Shown here: one piece after another, positions 34,808 to 43,331 of the stretch | Numbering within the stretch: the first letter of the stretch is position 1 | How the letters are laid out: every line of letters begins with the position of its first letter | NCBI RefSeq assembly: GCF_005981925.1 | Contig: NZ_VBVX01000002.1 | Location: 1 to 64,000, forward strand | Direction of reading: 5' to 3' | DNA length: 64,000 nucleotides | Source: Streptomyces albidochromogenes | Lineage (GTDB): Bacteria; Actinomycetota; Actinomycetes; Streptomycetales; Streptomycetaceae | Notes under the pieces: model-generated | Database searches by the model: none | The model's input: only the letters and a program-made list of their open reading frames with translations | Told to the model about the DNA's origin: nothing | Position numbers and translations under genes: made by a program

Positions 34808-35596
34808 TCAGGCGAACGCGATGTTGTAGATACCCGCGGCGAGCGCTCCGCCGACCAGCGGGCCTACAACCGGGATCCAGGCGTAGCCCCAGTCGGAGCC
34901 GCCCTTGTTCGGCAGCGGGAGCAGGGCGTGCACGATGCGCGGCCCGAGGTCACGGGCCGGGTTGATCGCGTAGCCGGTCGGGCCGCCGAGGGAGAGGCCG
35001 ATGCCGACGACGACGAAGGCGGTGATCAGCGCGCCGAGCACGCCGAGGCCCTTGCCGCTGTCGTTGAGGCCCTGGGTGAGCACCGCGAGAACGAGCACGA
35101 CGGTGCCGATGATCTCGGTGGCGAGGTTCTGCCAGACGTTGCGCACCTCGGGACCGGTGGAGAAGACGCCGAGGACGGGGCCGGCCTTGGGGGCGGCCTT
35201 CTGGTCGACCATGCCCTCTTCGGCCGGCTGCTCCGCGAGGATCTCCGGGTCCGTGAGATGGGCCTGGAACTGGCCGTAGTACGCGATCCAGACCAGGGCG
35301 GCGCCGATCATGGCGCCGAGTATCTGGCCGGCGAAGTAGACCGGAGCGTTGCTCCAGTCGCCGTCCTTGATCGCGATACCGACCGTGACAGCCGGGTTGA
35401 GGTGGGCGCCGGACAGCGTGCCGGTCATGTAGACGGCCGTCATGACGGCGAAGCCCCACCCGAAGGTGATGGCGAGCCAGCCGGCGTTCTGCGCCTTGGA
35501 GCGCTTGAGCACGACGGCGGCCACGACGCCACCGCCGAGCAGGATGAGTACGGCGGTACCAATGATCTCGCCGATGAAGATGTCGGAGCTGGACAC
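34808..35596 (-). CDS. glpF: Glycerol uptake facilitator
   Basis: A 262-residue MIP/aquaglyceroporin (gylC in Streptomyces). It has six helices and two half-helices with the NPA pore motifs at 67-69 (AHLNPAVTV) and 212-214 ([10 protein letters not shown]); the Asp after the second NPA-R marks a glycerol facilitator rather than a water channel. An acidic, hydrophilic loop (115-140) is an insertion on the way to the second half. GTG 35596 has AAAGGAG 7 bases upstream; longer readings run through the promoter region and are not coding. Confidence 0.93.
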   Translation of the reverse strand: MSSSDIFIGEIIGTAVLILLGGGVVAAVVLKRSKAQNAGWLAITFGWGFAVMTAVYMTGTLSGAHLNPAVTVGIAIKDGDWSNAPVYFAGQILGAMIGAALVWIAYYGQFQAHLTDPEILAEQPAEEGMVDQKAAPKAGPVLGVFSTGPEVRNVWQNLATEIIGTVVLVLAVLTQGLNDSGKGLGVLGALITAFVVVGIGLSLGGPTGYAINPARDLGPRIVHALLPLPNKGGSDWGYAWIPVVGPLVGGALAAGIYNIAFA

Positions 35597-35726
35597 CCGC
35601 GACTCCTTTGTCCTTCGTCCAGGGGAAAGGCGAACCCCGGGTCCCTCCGGATGGTCCGCGCCCTCGGTGAGGGCCTGACCGGTCCCTTGGCGTTGCCACA
35701 CTCTAGCGCGTATTGCCGGTAGGTGT

Positions 35727-35739
35727 TCGGCATTGCCGA
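35727..35739. promoter_or_regulatory. Candidate GylR operator at the glpF promoter
   Basis: TCGGCATTGCCGA has perfect 6-base arms around a central T. Related half-sites (ATTGCCGG at 35712, AACGGCA at 35746) flank it. The same 13-base motif, 11 of 13 positions, recurs upstream of gylR. Confidence 0.6.
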
Positions 35740-35840
35740 CCGATGAACGGCAGTTTTGCCCTCGGTTAAGACGCGCGTCAAGAGTTCCGTGACCGGTATC
35801 CCGATCGTTACCAGCCTCCCAGGAGGCGGCGGAGTCCGCC

Positions 35841-36605
35841 TCAGAAGCGGCTGGCGCCCAGGTCCCGCGACACCGCGCGGGCGCAGTCCCGTACGGCCGC
35901 CACCAGGTCGGTGCGCAGGTCCCCGCCCTCACGGATCCGCTCGACGGCGCCGGTGATGCCGACCGCGCCGACCGGCATCCGCCGGCGGTCGTGGATGGGG
36001 GCGGCGATCGAGGCCACCCCGTCCCAGGTCTCCTCCACGTCGGCGGCCCAGCCGCGCGCGCGGGTCAGGTCGAGCACCGCCTCGAAGTCCACCGCGTCCG
36101 TGACGGTGTGCGGGGTGAAGGACTTGCGCTCGTTCTCGACGACCTCGTTGTGCGCCACGGGGTCGTACGCCGACAGCACCTTGCCCAGCGCGGAGGAGTG
36201 CAGCGGCTGCATCGCCCCGACCTCCAGCACCTGCCGGCTGTCGTCCGGGCGGAAGACGTGGTGAACGATTAGGACGCCCTGCTGATGGAGCACGCCCAGA
36301 TAGACGCTCTCGCCGCTGGAGCGGGCCAGGTCGTCGGTCCACACCAGCGCGCGGGCCCGCAGCTCGTGCACGTCCAGATACGTGCTGCCCAGGCGCAGCA
36401 GCTCGGCGCCCAGCTGATAGCGGCCCGACGCCGGGTCCTGTTCGACGAAACCCTCCGCCTGGAGGGTGCGCAGGATGCCGTGCGCCGTACCCTTGGCAAG
36501 ACCGAGGGACGAGGCCACCTCGGACAGGCCGAGCCTGCGCTCGCCCCCGGCGAGCAGGCGCAGCATCGCCGCCGCCCGCTCGAGCGACTGGATGTTCTTC
36601 GCCAC
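35841..36605 (-). CDS. gylR: IclR-family repressor of the glycerol operon
   Basis: A 254-residue protein, the same length as I recall for S. coelicolor GylR. The winged helix-turn-helix occupies residues about 5-65 ([17 protein letters not shown] and [28 protein letters not shown]), and the IclR effector domain follows, with LGKVLSAYD and the late [11 protein letters not shown] segment. GTG 36605 has GGAGG 9 bases upstream. It stands upstream of glpF-glpK-glpD on the same strand, 244 bases away, and probably represses both itself and the operon until glycerol 3-phosphate accumulates. Confidence 0.92.
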   Translation of the reverse strand: MAKNIQSLERAAAMLRLLAGGERRLGLSEVASSLGLAKGTAHGILRTLQAEGFVEQDPASGRYQLGAELLRLGSTYLDVHELRARALVWTDDLARSSGESVYLGVLHQQGVLIVHHVFRPDDSRQVLEVGAMQPLHSSALGKVLSAYDPVAHNEVVENERKSFTPHTVTDAVDFEAVLDLTRARGWAADVEETWDGVASIAAPIHDRRRMPVGAVGITGAVERIREGGDLRTDLVAAVRDCARAVSRDLGASRF

Positions 36606-36627
36606 GCTCGGCCACCTCCACCTCGGT

Positions 36628-36660
36628 TCGACAATGCTGAACACTATCGGCTCATGCCGA
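36628..36660. promoter_or_regulatory. Two further GylR-type sites upstream of gylR
   Basis: TCGACAATGCTGA at 36628-36640 is the minus-strand form TCAGCATTGTCGA, matching 11 of 13 bases of the glpF site. TCGGCTCATGCCGA at 36647-36660 has the same arms one base further apart. Both lie in the gylR promoter, so autorepression is likely; they also adjoin the divergent metH region. Confidence 0.55.
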
Positions 36661-36844
36661 CTGGGTGTCACCGTCCGAGGCCCGCCCGGCGACCGTGAGC
36701 CATCAGAACACGGCCCGCACGCGCCACCGTCCGCCTCGTGGGACGCCTTCACGCCGCAGGCGGGGTCGCGGCTACGCTGGCCAGGTGCGCCGTCCGCCGG
36801 GAGGGCGCAAAGCCGACAGCCGTCGCACTCCAGGGAGCAGATCC

Positions 36845-39800
36845 ATGGCCTCGTTGCCGACCCCCACGCCTGCCAGCCACAGCAGCCGCGCCGACGCCCT
36901 CCGCGAAGCACTCGCCAGCCGGGTCGTGGTCGCCGACGGGGCGATGGGCACCATGCTCCAGGCGCAGGACCCCACCCTCGAGGACTTCGAGAACCTCGAA
37001 GGCTGCAACGAGATCCTCAACATCACCCGGCCCGACATCGTGCGCTCGGTCCACGAGGAGTACTTCGCCGTCGGCGTCGACTGCGTCGAGACGAACACCT
37101 TCGGCGCGAACCACTCGGCGGCCAATGAGTACGAGATCGCCGACCGCATCTTCGAGCTGTCGGAGTCCGGCGCGCGCATCGCCCGCGAGGTCGCCGACGA
37201 GTTCGGCGCCAAGGACGGCCGCCAGCGCTGGGTCCTGGGCTCGATCGGCCCCGGCACCAAGCTGCCCTCGCTCGGCCACATCGCGTACGACGTCCTGCGG
37301 GACGGCTACCAGCAGAACGCCGAGGGCCTGCTCGCCGGCGGCGCCGACGCCCTGATCGTGGAGACCACCCAGGACCTGCTGCAGACGAAGTCGAGCCTGA
37401 TCGGCGCACGCCGGGCGATGGATGCCCTGGGCATCCAGGTGCCGCTGATCTGTTCGCTCGCCTTCGAGACGACCGGCGTCATGCTGCTCGGCTCCGAGAT
37501 CGGCGCCGCCCTGACCGCCCTGGAACCGCTGGGCATCGACCTGCTCGGTCTGAACTGCTCGACCGGTCCGGACGAGATGAGCGAGCACCTGCGCTACCTG
37601 GCCCGCCACTCGCGTACGCCGCTGATGTGCATGCCGAACGCGGGCCTTCCCGTGCTCACCAAGGACGGCGCCCACTTCCCGCTCGGTCCCGTCGGCCTCG
37701 CCGACGCCCAGGAGACGTTCGTCCACGACTACGGCCTGTCCCTCATCGGCGGCTGCTGCGGCACGACGCCCGAGCACCTGCGCGCCGTCGTCGAGCGCAC
37801 CCGCGACCTCACCCCGGCGCAGCGCGAGCCGCGCCCCGAGCCGGGCGCCGCCTCCCTCTACCAGTCGGTCCCCTTCCGCCAGGACACCGCCTACATGGCG
37901 ATCGGCGAGCGGACCAACGCGAACGGCAGCAAGAAGTTCCGCGAGGCCATGCTCGAAGCCCGCTGGGACGACTGCGTGGAGATGGCCCGCGACCAGATCC
38001 GCGAGGGCGCGCACATGCTCGACCTGTGCGTCGACTACGTGGGCCGCGACGGCGTGGCCGACATGGCCGAACTGGCCGGCCGTTTCGCCACCGCCTCCAC
38101 CCTTCCCATCGTGCTGGACTCCACCGAGCTGGCCGTCATCCAGGCGGGTCTGGAGAAGCTCGGCGGCCGCGCGGTCATCAACTCCGTCAACTACGAGGAC
38201 GGCGACGGCCCGGAGTCCCGCTTCGCCAAGGTCACCGCGCTCGCCAAGGAGCACGGCGCCGCCCTGATCGCGCTGACCATCGACGAGGAGGGCCAGGCCC
38301 GTACCGTCGAGCACAAGGTCGCCATCGCCGAGCGGCTGATCGAGGACCTGACCGGCACCTGGGGCATCGACGAGTCGGACATCCTCATCGACTGCCTGAC
38401 CTTCACCATCTGCACCGGCCAGGAGGAGTCCCGCAAGGACGGCATCGCCACGATCGAGTCGATCCGCGAACTCAAGCGGCGTCACCCAGACGTGCAGACC
38501 ACCCTGGGCCTGTCCAACATCTCCTTCGGCCTCAACCCGGCCGCCCGTGTCGTCCTGAACTCCGTCTTCCTCGACGAGTGCGTCAAGGCCGGCCTGGACT
38601 CGGCGATCGTGCACGCCTCGAAGATCCTGCCGATCGCCCGCCTGGAGGAGGAGCAGGTCAAGGTCGCGCTCGACCTGATCTACGACCGGCGCGCCGAGGG
38701 CTACGACCCGCTCCAGAAGCTCATGGCCCTCTTCGAGGGCGTCAACATGAAGTCGATGAAGGCCGGCCGCGCCGAGGAACTGATGGCCCTCCCGCTCGAC
38801 GAGCGCCTGCAGCGCCGCATCATCGACGGCGAGAAGAACGGCCTGGAGGCCGACCTCGACGAGGCCCTCCAGAGCCGCCCTGCCCTGGACATCGTCAACG
38901 ACACCCTCCTGGCGGGCATGAAGGTCGTCGGTGAGCTGTTCGGCTCCGGCCAGATGCAGCTGCCGTTCGTGCTCCAGTCCGCCGAGGTGATGAAGACGGC
39001 GGTGGCTCATCTGGAGCCGCACATGGAGAAGACGGACGACGAGGGCAAGGGCACCATCGTGCTCGCCACCGTCCGCGGCGACGTCCACGACATCGGCAAG
39101 AACCTCGTCGACATCATCCTGTCCAACAACGGCTACACGGTCGTCAACCTCGGCATCAAGCAGCCCGTCTCCGCGATCCTGGAGGCCGCCGAGGAGCACA
39201 AGGCCGACGTCATCGGCATGTCCGGCCTGCTCGTCAAGTCCACAGTGATCATGAAGGAGAACCTTCAGGAGCTCAACCAGCGCAAGATGGCCGCGGACTT
39301 CCCGGTCATCCTCGGCGGCGCGGCACTGACCCGGGCGTACGTGGAGCAGGACCTGCACGAGATCTACGAGGGCGAGGTCCGCTACGCCCGCGACGCGTTC
39401 GAGGGACTGCGCCTGATGGACGCCCTCATCGGCGTCAAGCGCGGCGTGCCCGGCGCGGCCCTTCCCGAGCTCAAGCAGCGCCGTGTGGCGAAGAAGGACA
39501 CGGCCGTCCTGGAGGTCGAGGAGCCGGAGGGTTCCGTGCGCTCCGACGTCGCGACCGACAACCCGGTCCCCACCCCGCCCTTCTGGGGCACCCGGGTGGT
39601 GAAGGGCATTCAGCTCAAGGAGTACGCGCCCTGGCTCGACGAGGGCGCGCTCTTCAAGGGGCAGTGGGGCCTCAAGCAGGTCCGCAACGGCGACGGGCCC
39701 ACCTACGAGGAGCTGGTGGAGACTGAGGGCCGTCCGCGCCTGCGCGGCTGGCTCGACCACCTGCAGTCCAACAACCTCCTCGAAGCGGCCGTCGTCTACG

Positions 39801-40360
39801 GGTACTTCCCCTGCCACTCCAAGGGCGACGACCTGATCCTGCTGGGCGAGGACGGTTCCGAGCGCACCCGCTTCACCTTCCCCCGCCAGCGGCGCGGCCG
39901 CCGGCTGTGCCTGGCCGACTTCTTCCGCCCGGAGGAGGCCGGCGAGCCCGATGTGGTCGGCCTCCAGGTGGTCACGGTCGGCTCCCGCATCGGCGAGGAG
40001 ACCGCCAGGCTCTTCGAGGCCAACTCCTACCGCGACTACCTCGAACTGCACGGGCTGTCGGTGCAGTTGGCCGAGACCCTCGCCGAGTACTGGCACGCCC
40101 GGGTCCGCTCCGAGCTCGGCTTCGGCGGCGAGGACCCCGAGGCGATGGAGGACATGTTCGCCCTGAAGTACCGGGGCGCGCGCTTCTCCCTCGGTTACGG
40201 CGCCTGCCCCGACCTGGAGGACCGGGCGAAGATCGCGGACCTCCTCCAGCCGGAGAGGATCGGCGTCCACCTGTCGGAGGAGTTCCAGCTGCACCCGGAG
40301 CAGTCCACCGACGCGATCGTCATCCACCACCCCGAGGCGAAGTACTTCAACGCGCGCTAG
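36845..40360 (+). CDS. metH: Cobalamin-dependent methionine synthase
   Basis: A 1171-residue cytoplasmic enzyme moving a methyl group from methyltetrahydrofolate to homocysteine through cobalamin. Domains in order: homocysteine-binding with zinc ligands C238, C304 and C305 (LNCSTGP, GGCCGTT; about 20-310), pterin-binding (about 330-590, with GERTNANGSKKFREAM), the cobalamin cap (about 620-710), B12-binding with D746-x-H748-x-x-G751 where H748 is the lower axial ligand, and the C-terminal reactivation domain (about 900-1171). ATG 36845 follows AGGGAG. TACGCT at 36773-36778 may be the -10 box. No cobalamin riboswitch was recognised in the leader. Confidence 0.95.
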   Translation: MASLPTPTPASHSSRADALREALASRVVVADGAMGTMLQAQDPTLEDFENLEGCNEILNITRPDIVRSVHEEYFAVGVDCVETNTFGANHSAANEYEIADRIFELSESGARIAREVADEFGAKDGRQRWVLGSIGPGTKLPSLGHIAYDVLRDGYQQNAEGLLAGGADALIVETTQDLLQTKSSLIGARRAMDALGIQVPLICSLAFETTGVMLLGSEIGAALTALEPLGIDLLGLNCSTGPDEMSEHLRYLARHSRTPLMCMPNAGLPVLTKDGAHFPLGPVGLADAQETFVHDYGLSLIGGCCGTTPEHLRAVVERTRDLTPAQREPRPEPGAASLYQSVPFRQDTAYMAIGERTNANGSKKFREAMLEARWDDCVEMARDQIREGAHMLDLCVDYVGRDGVADMAELAGRFATASTLPIVLDSTELAVIQAGLEKLGGRAVINSVNYEDGDGPESRFAKVTALAKEHGAALIALTIDEEGQARTVEHKVAIAERLIEDLTGTWGIDESDILIDCLTFTICTGQEESRKDGIATIESIRELKRRHPDVQTTLGLSNISFGLNPAARVVLNSVFLDECVKAGLDSAIVHASKILPIARLEEEQVKVALDLIYDRRAEGYDPLQKLMALFEGVNMKSMKAGRAEELMALPLDERLQRRIIDGEKNGLEADLDEALQSRPALDIVNDTLLAGMKVVGELFGSGQMQLPFVLQSAEVMKTAVAHLEPHMEKTDDEGKGTIVLATVRGDVHDIGKNLVDIILSNNGYTVVNLGIKQPVSAILEAAEEHKADVIGMSGLLVKSTVIMKENLQELNQRKMAADFPVILGGAALTRAYVEQDLHEIYEGEVRYARDAFEGLRLMDALIGVKRGVPGAALPELKQRRVAKKDTAVLEVEEPEGSVRSDVATDNPVPTPPFWGTRVVKGIQLKEYAPWLDEGALFKGQWGLKQVRNGDGPTYEELVETEGRPRLRGWLDHLQSNNLLEAAVVYGYFPCHSKGDDLILLGEDGSERTRFTFPRQRRGRRLCLADFFRPEEAGEPDVVGLQVVTVGSRIGEETARLFEANSYRDYLELHGLSVQLAETLAEYWHARVRSELGFGGEDPEAMEDMFALKYRGARFSLGYGACPDLEDRAKIADLLQPERIGVHLSEEFQLHPEQSTDAIVIHHPEAKYFNAR

Positions 40361-40394
40361 ACCCGGACGAGTCGTACACTGGTCGGTCCAGCGC

Positions 40395-40431
40395 AGGCCG
40401 GTCGCCTCCCCCCTGGGGAGACGGCCGGCCT
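40395..40431. terminator. Terminator after metH
   Basis: 17-base arms with two imperfect pairs (40395-40411 and 40415-40431), a 3-base loop, then TTCTC. It separates metH from the HAD gene. Confidence 0.7.
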
Positions 40432-40458
40432 TCTCGTCCCTTCAGGAGGTGTGCCCGG

Positions 40459-41160
40459 ATGACCAGTACCGTCCCCGCGCCCAGTACCCGTACGGCCGAA
40501 GGCTCCGCACTGCAGGCCGTCTTCCTCGACATGGACGGCACCCTCGTGGACACCGAGGGCTTCTGGTGGGAGGTCGAGGCAGAGGTCTTCGCGGACCTGG
40601 GCCATGTGCTGGACGAGGCGTGGCGCGACGTGGTGGTCGGCGGGCCGATGACGCGCAGCGCGGGCTATCTCATCGAGGTGACCGGCGCGGACATCACGCT
40701 GCCCGAGCTCACGGTGCTGCTGAACGACCGCTTCGAGAAGCGCATCGGTCGCGGCGTGCCGCTGATGCCGGGGGCGGCCCGGCTGCTCGCCGAGCTCGCG
40801 GCGCACGAGGTGCCCACCGCGCTGGTCTCCGCCTCGCACCGGCGCATCATCGACCGGGTCCTGGAGACGCTGGGCCGCGACATGTTCACGCTCACCGTGG
40901 CGGGCGACGAGGTGCCCCGTACCAAGCCTCACCCCGACCCGTACCTGCACGCCGCGGCCCGGCTCGGCGCCGATCCCTGGAGATGCGCGGTCGTCGAGGA
41001 CACCGCGACCGGGGTGGCGGCCGCCGAGGCCGCCGGCTGCCGGGTGGTGGCGGTGCCGTCCGTGGCCCCGATCGCGCCCGCGCGCGGCCGGGTGGTCGTG
41101 GGGTCGCTCGAAGAAGTCGATCTCGCTTTTCTGACGACTCTGATCACCCGGCCGAACTGA
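40459..41160 (+). CDS. HAD family phosphatase
   Basis: A 233-residue haloacid dehalogenase-like hydrolase of the beta-phosphoglucomutase/phosphatase group. Motif I DMDGTLVDTE has the nucleophile D24 and acid D26. Motif II is VSASHRR, motif III the lysine in RTKPHPDPYL, and motif IV VVEDTATG. A helical cap lies between motifs I and II. AGGAGGT stands 9 bases before the ATG. Substrate unknown; a sugar phosphate is likely. Confidence 0.88.
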   Translation: MTSTVPAPSTRTAEGSALQAVFLDMDGTLVDTEGFWWEVEAEVFADLGHVLDEAWRDVVVGGPMTRSAGYLIEVTGADITLPELTVLLNDRFEKRIGRGVPLMPGAARLLAELAAHEVPTALVSASHRRIIDRVLETLGRDMFTLTVAGDEVPRTKPHPDPYLHAAARLGADPWRCAVVEDTATGVAAAEAAGCRVVAVPSVAPIAPARGRVVVGSLEEVDLAFLTTLITRPN

Positions 41161-41658
41161 TCCGTTCACCGAGCGTGCTTTCGCTATCAGGCGGAAACTC
41201 TCGGCATTGGACCGTGCATTTTCCGTGACACACGGAAATAGAAATGCACACTCGATCAAAACTATTCATATGGTGACCTTGGTCACGCTCCGTGCTGCCC
41301 GCAGGGGTGCTCCTTGGCGTCAAAGGGCTTCCGTGCGCCCTTGTTTGACGCCTTTGTGTCCTGATTGGTGGAGTGGTGTACGAAACATTCCCGCCCCACC
41401 GCGCCGAGCCGCCCGGTTCCATGATCACCGAGCGGTAACGGTGGGCAGCGGCCCGGTCCGGCCCCTCGGGTGATTCCCACTAATCTCAACTCGAGAACTT
41501 CGCCGCACCCCCATGTGCTCCAGCGCTCAACCAGTTGCTGGTACCACAGAACCGATCGCTCTGATCCCGGCCCGATCGCTCCGCCCCGACCGGGCGGCGC
41601 GGCGGAGTATCCCGTACACCGCTGAAAACTCAGTGCCGGATGAGGGAGAACGTCCAGG
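41161..41658. other. Intergenic region with AT-rich palindromes
   Basis: 498 bases without a convincing gene. It holds three inverted repeats: TTTCCGTG-ACA-CACGGAAA (41220-41238), GTGACC-TT-GGTCAC (41273-41286) and a longer hairpin GGCGTCAAAGGGC / GCCCTTGTTTGACGCC (41316-41328 and 41337-41352, two bulged bases). The stretch 41210-41275 is unusually AT-rich for this genome. One hairpin may be the HAD terminator and the others may be operators for the downstream binding-protein gene, or an unrecognised small RNA. An 88-codon open frame here lacks coding character. Confidence 0.5.
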
Positions 41659-43260
41659 ATGAACCGCAAGACTTTGGTGCTGCCGGCCGTGATCGGCCTG
41701 CTCGCGCCCGCGCTGGCCGCCTGCGGCGGCGTGGACGTCGGCGGGAAGGGCGGTGACGCCATCGTCGTGGGCACCACGGACCAGTTCGTGGCGACGAAGG
41801 ACGCTCCCGCGCCCTTCGACCCGGCGTTCGCCTACGACGCCGGCGCCTGGAACGTTCTGCGACAGACCGTCCAGATGCTGATGCACGTCCCGCGCGGCGG
41901 CGGTGAGCCGGTGCCGGACGCGGCCTCCAAGTGCGGCTTCACGGACACCCAGAACGAGAGCTACCGCTGCACCCTGCGCAGCGGGCTGAAGTTCGCCGAC
42001 GGCGACGCCCTCACCGCGGAGGACGTGAAGTTCTCCGTCGAGCGCGTCCTGAAGATCAAGAACAACAACGGTCCGGTCGCGCTGCTGTCGAACATCGACA
42101 CCATCGAGACCAACGGCGACCACGAGATCGTCTTCCACCTCAAGACGCCGGACGCCACGTTCCCGTACAAGATCGCCACGCCGGCCGCGGCCATCGTCGA
42201 CTCCGACACGTACGAGGCCGACAGGCTCCGGGACGGCTTCGCCGCCGACGGCTCGGGCCCGTACACGCTGGAGACCGAGACCGAGGGCGACCGGGTCGTC
42301 AAGGCCGTCTTCACCAAGAACCCCGAGTACAAGGGCGACTTGAAGCTCCGCAACGACAAGATCGAGCTGCGGTCCTTCACCGACACCGAGTCGATGGAGA
42401 AGGCGCTGAAGGACGGCGACATCAGCATGATGACGCGCACCCTCCAGCCCGAGCAGATCAAGGACCTGTCGGAGAACCCGGCCGAGGGCATCGACCTCGT
42501 CGAGATGCCCGGCCTGGAGATCCGCTACCTCGGCTTCGACACCGACGACTCCACCGTCAAGAGCAAGGCGGTGCGCCAGGCGCTGGCCGCCGTCGTCGAC
42601 CGCGGGGACCTCGCGAGCAAGGTCTACCCCGCCACGGCCGAGCCGCTGTACTCGCTCATCCCGAACACCATCACCGGGCACCAGAACGCGTTCTTCAACA
42701 AGTACGGCGAGCCGAACCGGCCCAAGGCCGCCGGCATCCTCAAGGCGGCCGGCATCACCACGCCGGTGAAGCTGACGCTGAACTACACGACCGACCACTA
42801 CGGCCCGGCGACGAAGAAGGAGTTCGAGGTGCTCCAGGAGCAGCTCAACGCCACGAGCCTCTTCGACGTCGACATCGAGGGAACCGAGTGGTCGAAGTTC
42901 CGTGACAGCCAGAAGCGCGGCGAGTACGCCGTCTACGGCATGGGCTGGTTCCCGGACTTCCCGGACGCCGACAACTACGTGGCGCCGTTCCTGGACAAGG
43001 ACAACTTCCTCAATTCCCCGTACGTGAGCAGCGAAGCCAGGAACAAGCTCATCCCCGAGTCGCGCCGCGCGGCCGACCGGGCCTCGGCCGCCGGGCCGTT
43101 CGAGCGCATCCAGGAGATCGTCGCCAACGACGTGCCGGTGCTGCCGCTGTGGCAGGGCAAGCAGTACGTCGCCGCGCGCGACGACATCACCGGCGTCGAG
43201 TGGGCCATCAACTCCTCGGCCGACCTGCAGTTGTGGGAGCTGGGCCGCGGCGTCTCCTGA
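41659..43260 (+). CDS. ABC transporter solute-binding lipoprotein, family 5
   Basis: A 533-residue extracellular lipoprotein of the oligopeptide/nickel binding-protein family (SBP_bac_5). The signal peptide ends with the lipobox LAAC (Cys at residue 22), and the family signature region reads RCTLRSGLKFADGDALTAEDVKFSVERVL (about 104-132). GGGAG precedes the ATG by about 10 bases. A close paralogue follows, and no ATP-binding or permease subunits are present nearby, so the pair probably serves a transporter encoded elsewhere. Peptide is the default ligand guess. Confidence 0.88.
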   Translation: MNRKTLVLPAVIGLLAPALAACGGVDVGGKGGDAIVVGTTDQFVATKDAPAPFDPAFAYDAGAWNVLRQTVQMLMHVPRGGGEPVPDAASKCGFTDTQNESYRCTLRSGLKFADGDALTAEDVKFSVERVLKIKNNNGPVALLSNIDTIETNGDHEIVFHLKTPDATFPYKIATPAAAIVDSDTYEADRLRDGFAADGSGPYTLETETEGDRVVKAVFTKNPEYKGDLKLRNDKIELRSFTDTESMEKALKDGDISMMTRTLQPEQIKDLSENPAEGIDLVEMPGLEIRYLGFDTDDSTVKSKAVRQALAAVVDRGDLASKVYPATAEPLYSLIPNTITGHQNAFFNKYGEPNRPKAAGILKAAGITTPVKLTLNYTTDHYGPATKKEFEVLQEQLNATSLFDVDIEGTEWSKFRDSQKRGEYAVYGMGWFPDFPDADNYVAPFLDKDNFLNSPYVSSEARNKLIPESRRAADRASAAGPFERIQEIVANDVPVLPLWQGKQYVAARDDITGVEWAINSSADLQLWELGRGVS

Positions 43261-43272
43261 CGCCGGCAGTAT

Positions 43273-43297
43273 CCGGCGGCGAAGACCGCGCCGCCGG
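43273..43297. terminator. Small hairpin between paralogous SBP genes
   Basis: 8-base arms CCGGCGGC and GCCGCCGG with a 9-base loop, 12 bases after the first gene's stop. It may partly terminate or simply separate the two genes. Confidence 0.45.
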
Positions 43298-43331
43298 TGG
43301 GTAATTCATTGAATCTGTGAGGCAAGGATCC

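Noticed and set aside
36606-36844. Cobalamin or SAM riboswitch upstream of metH
   Set aside because: I looked for a conserved B12-box or SAM-type core and saw none; the leader after the likely -10 box is only about 60 bases. An Infernal search would settle it.
41207-41473. 88-codon open frame in the intergenic region
   Set aside because: It lacks a ribosome site, has no third-position GC bias and overlaps palindromes.
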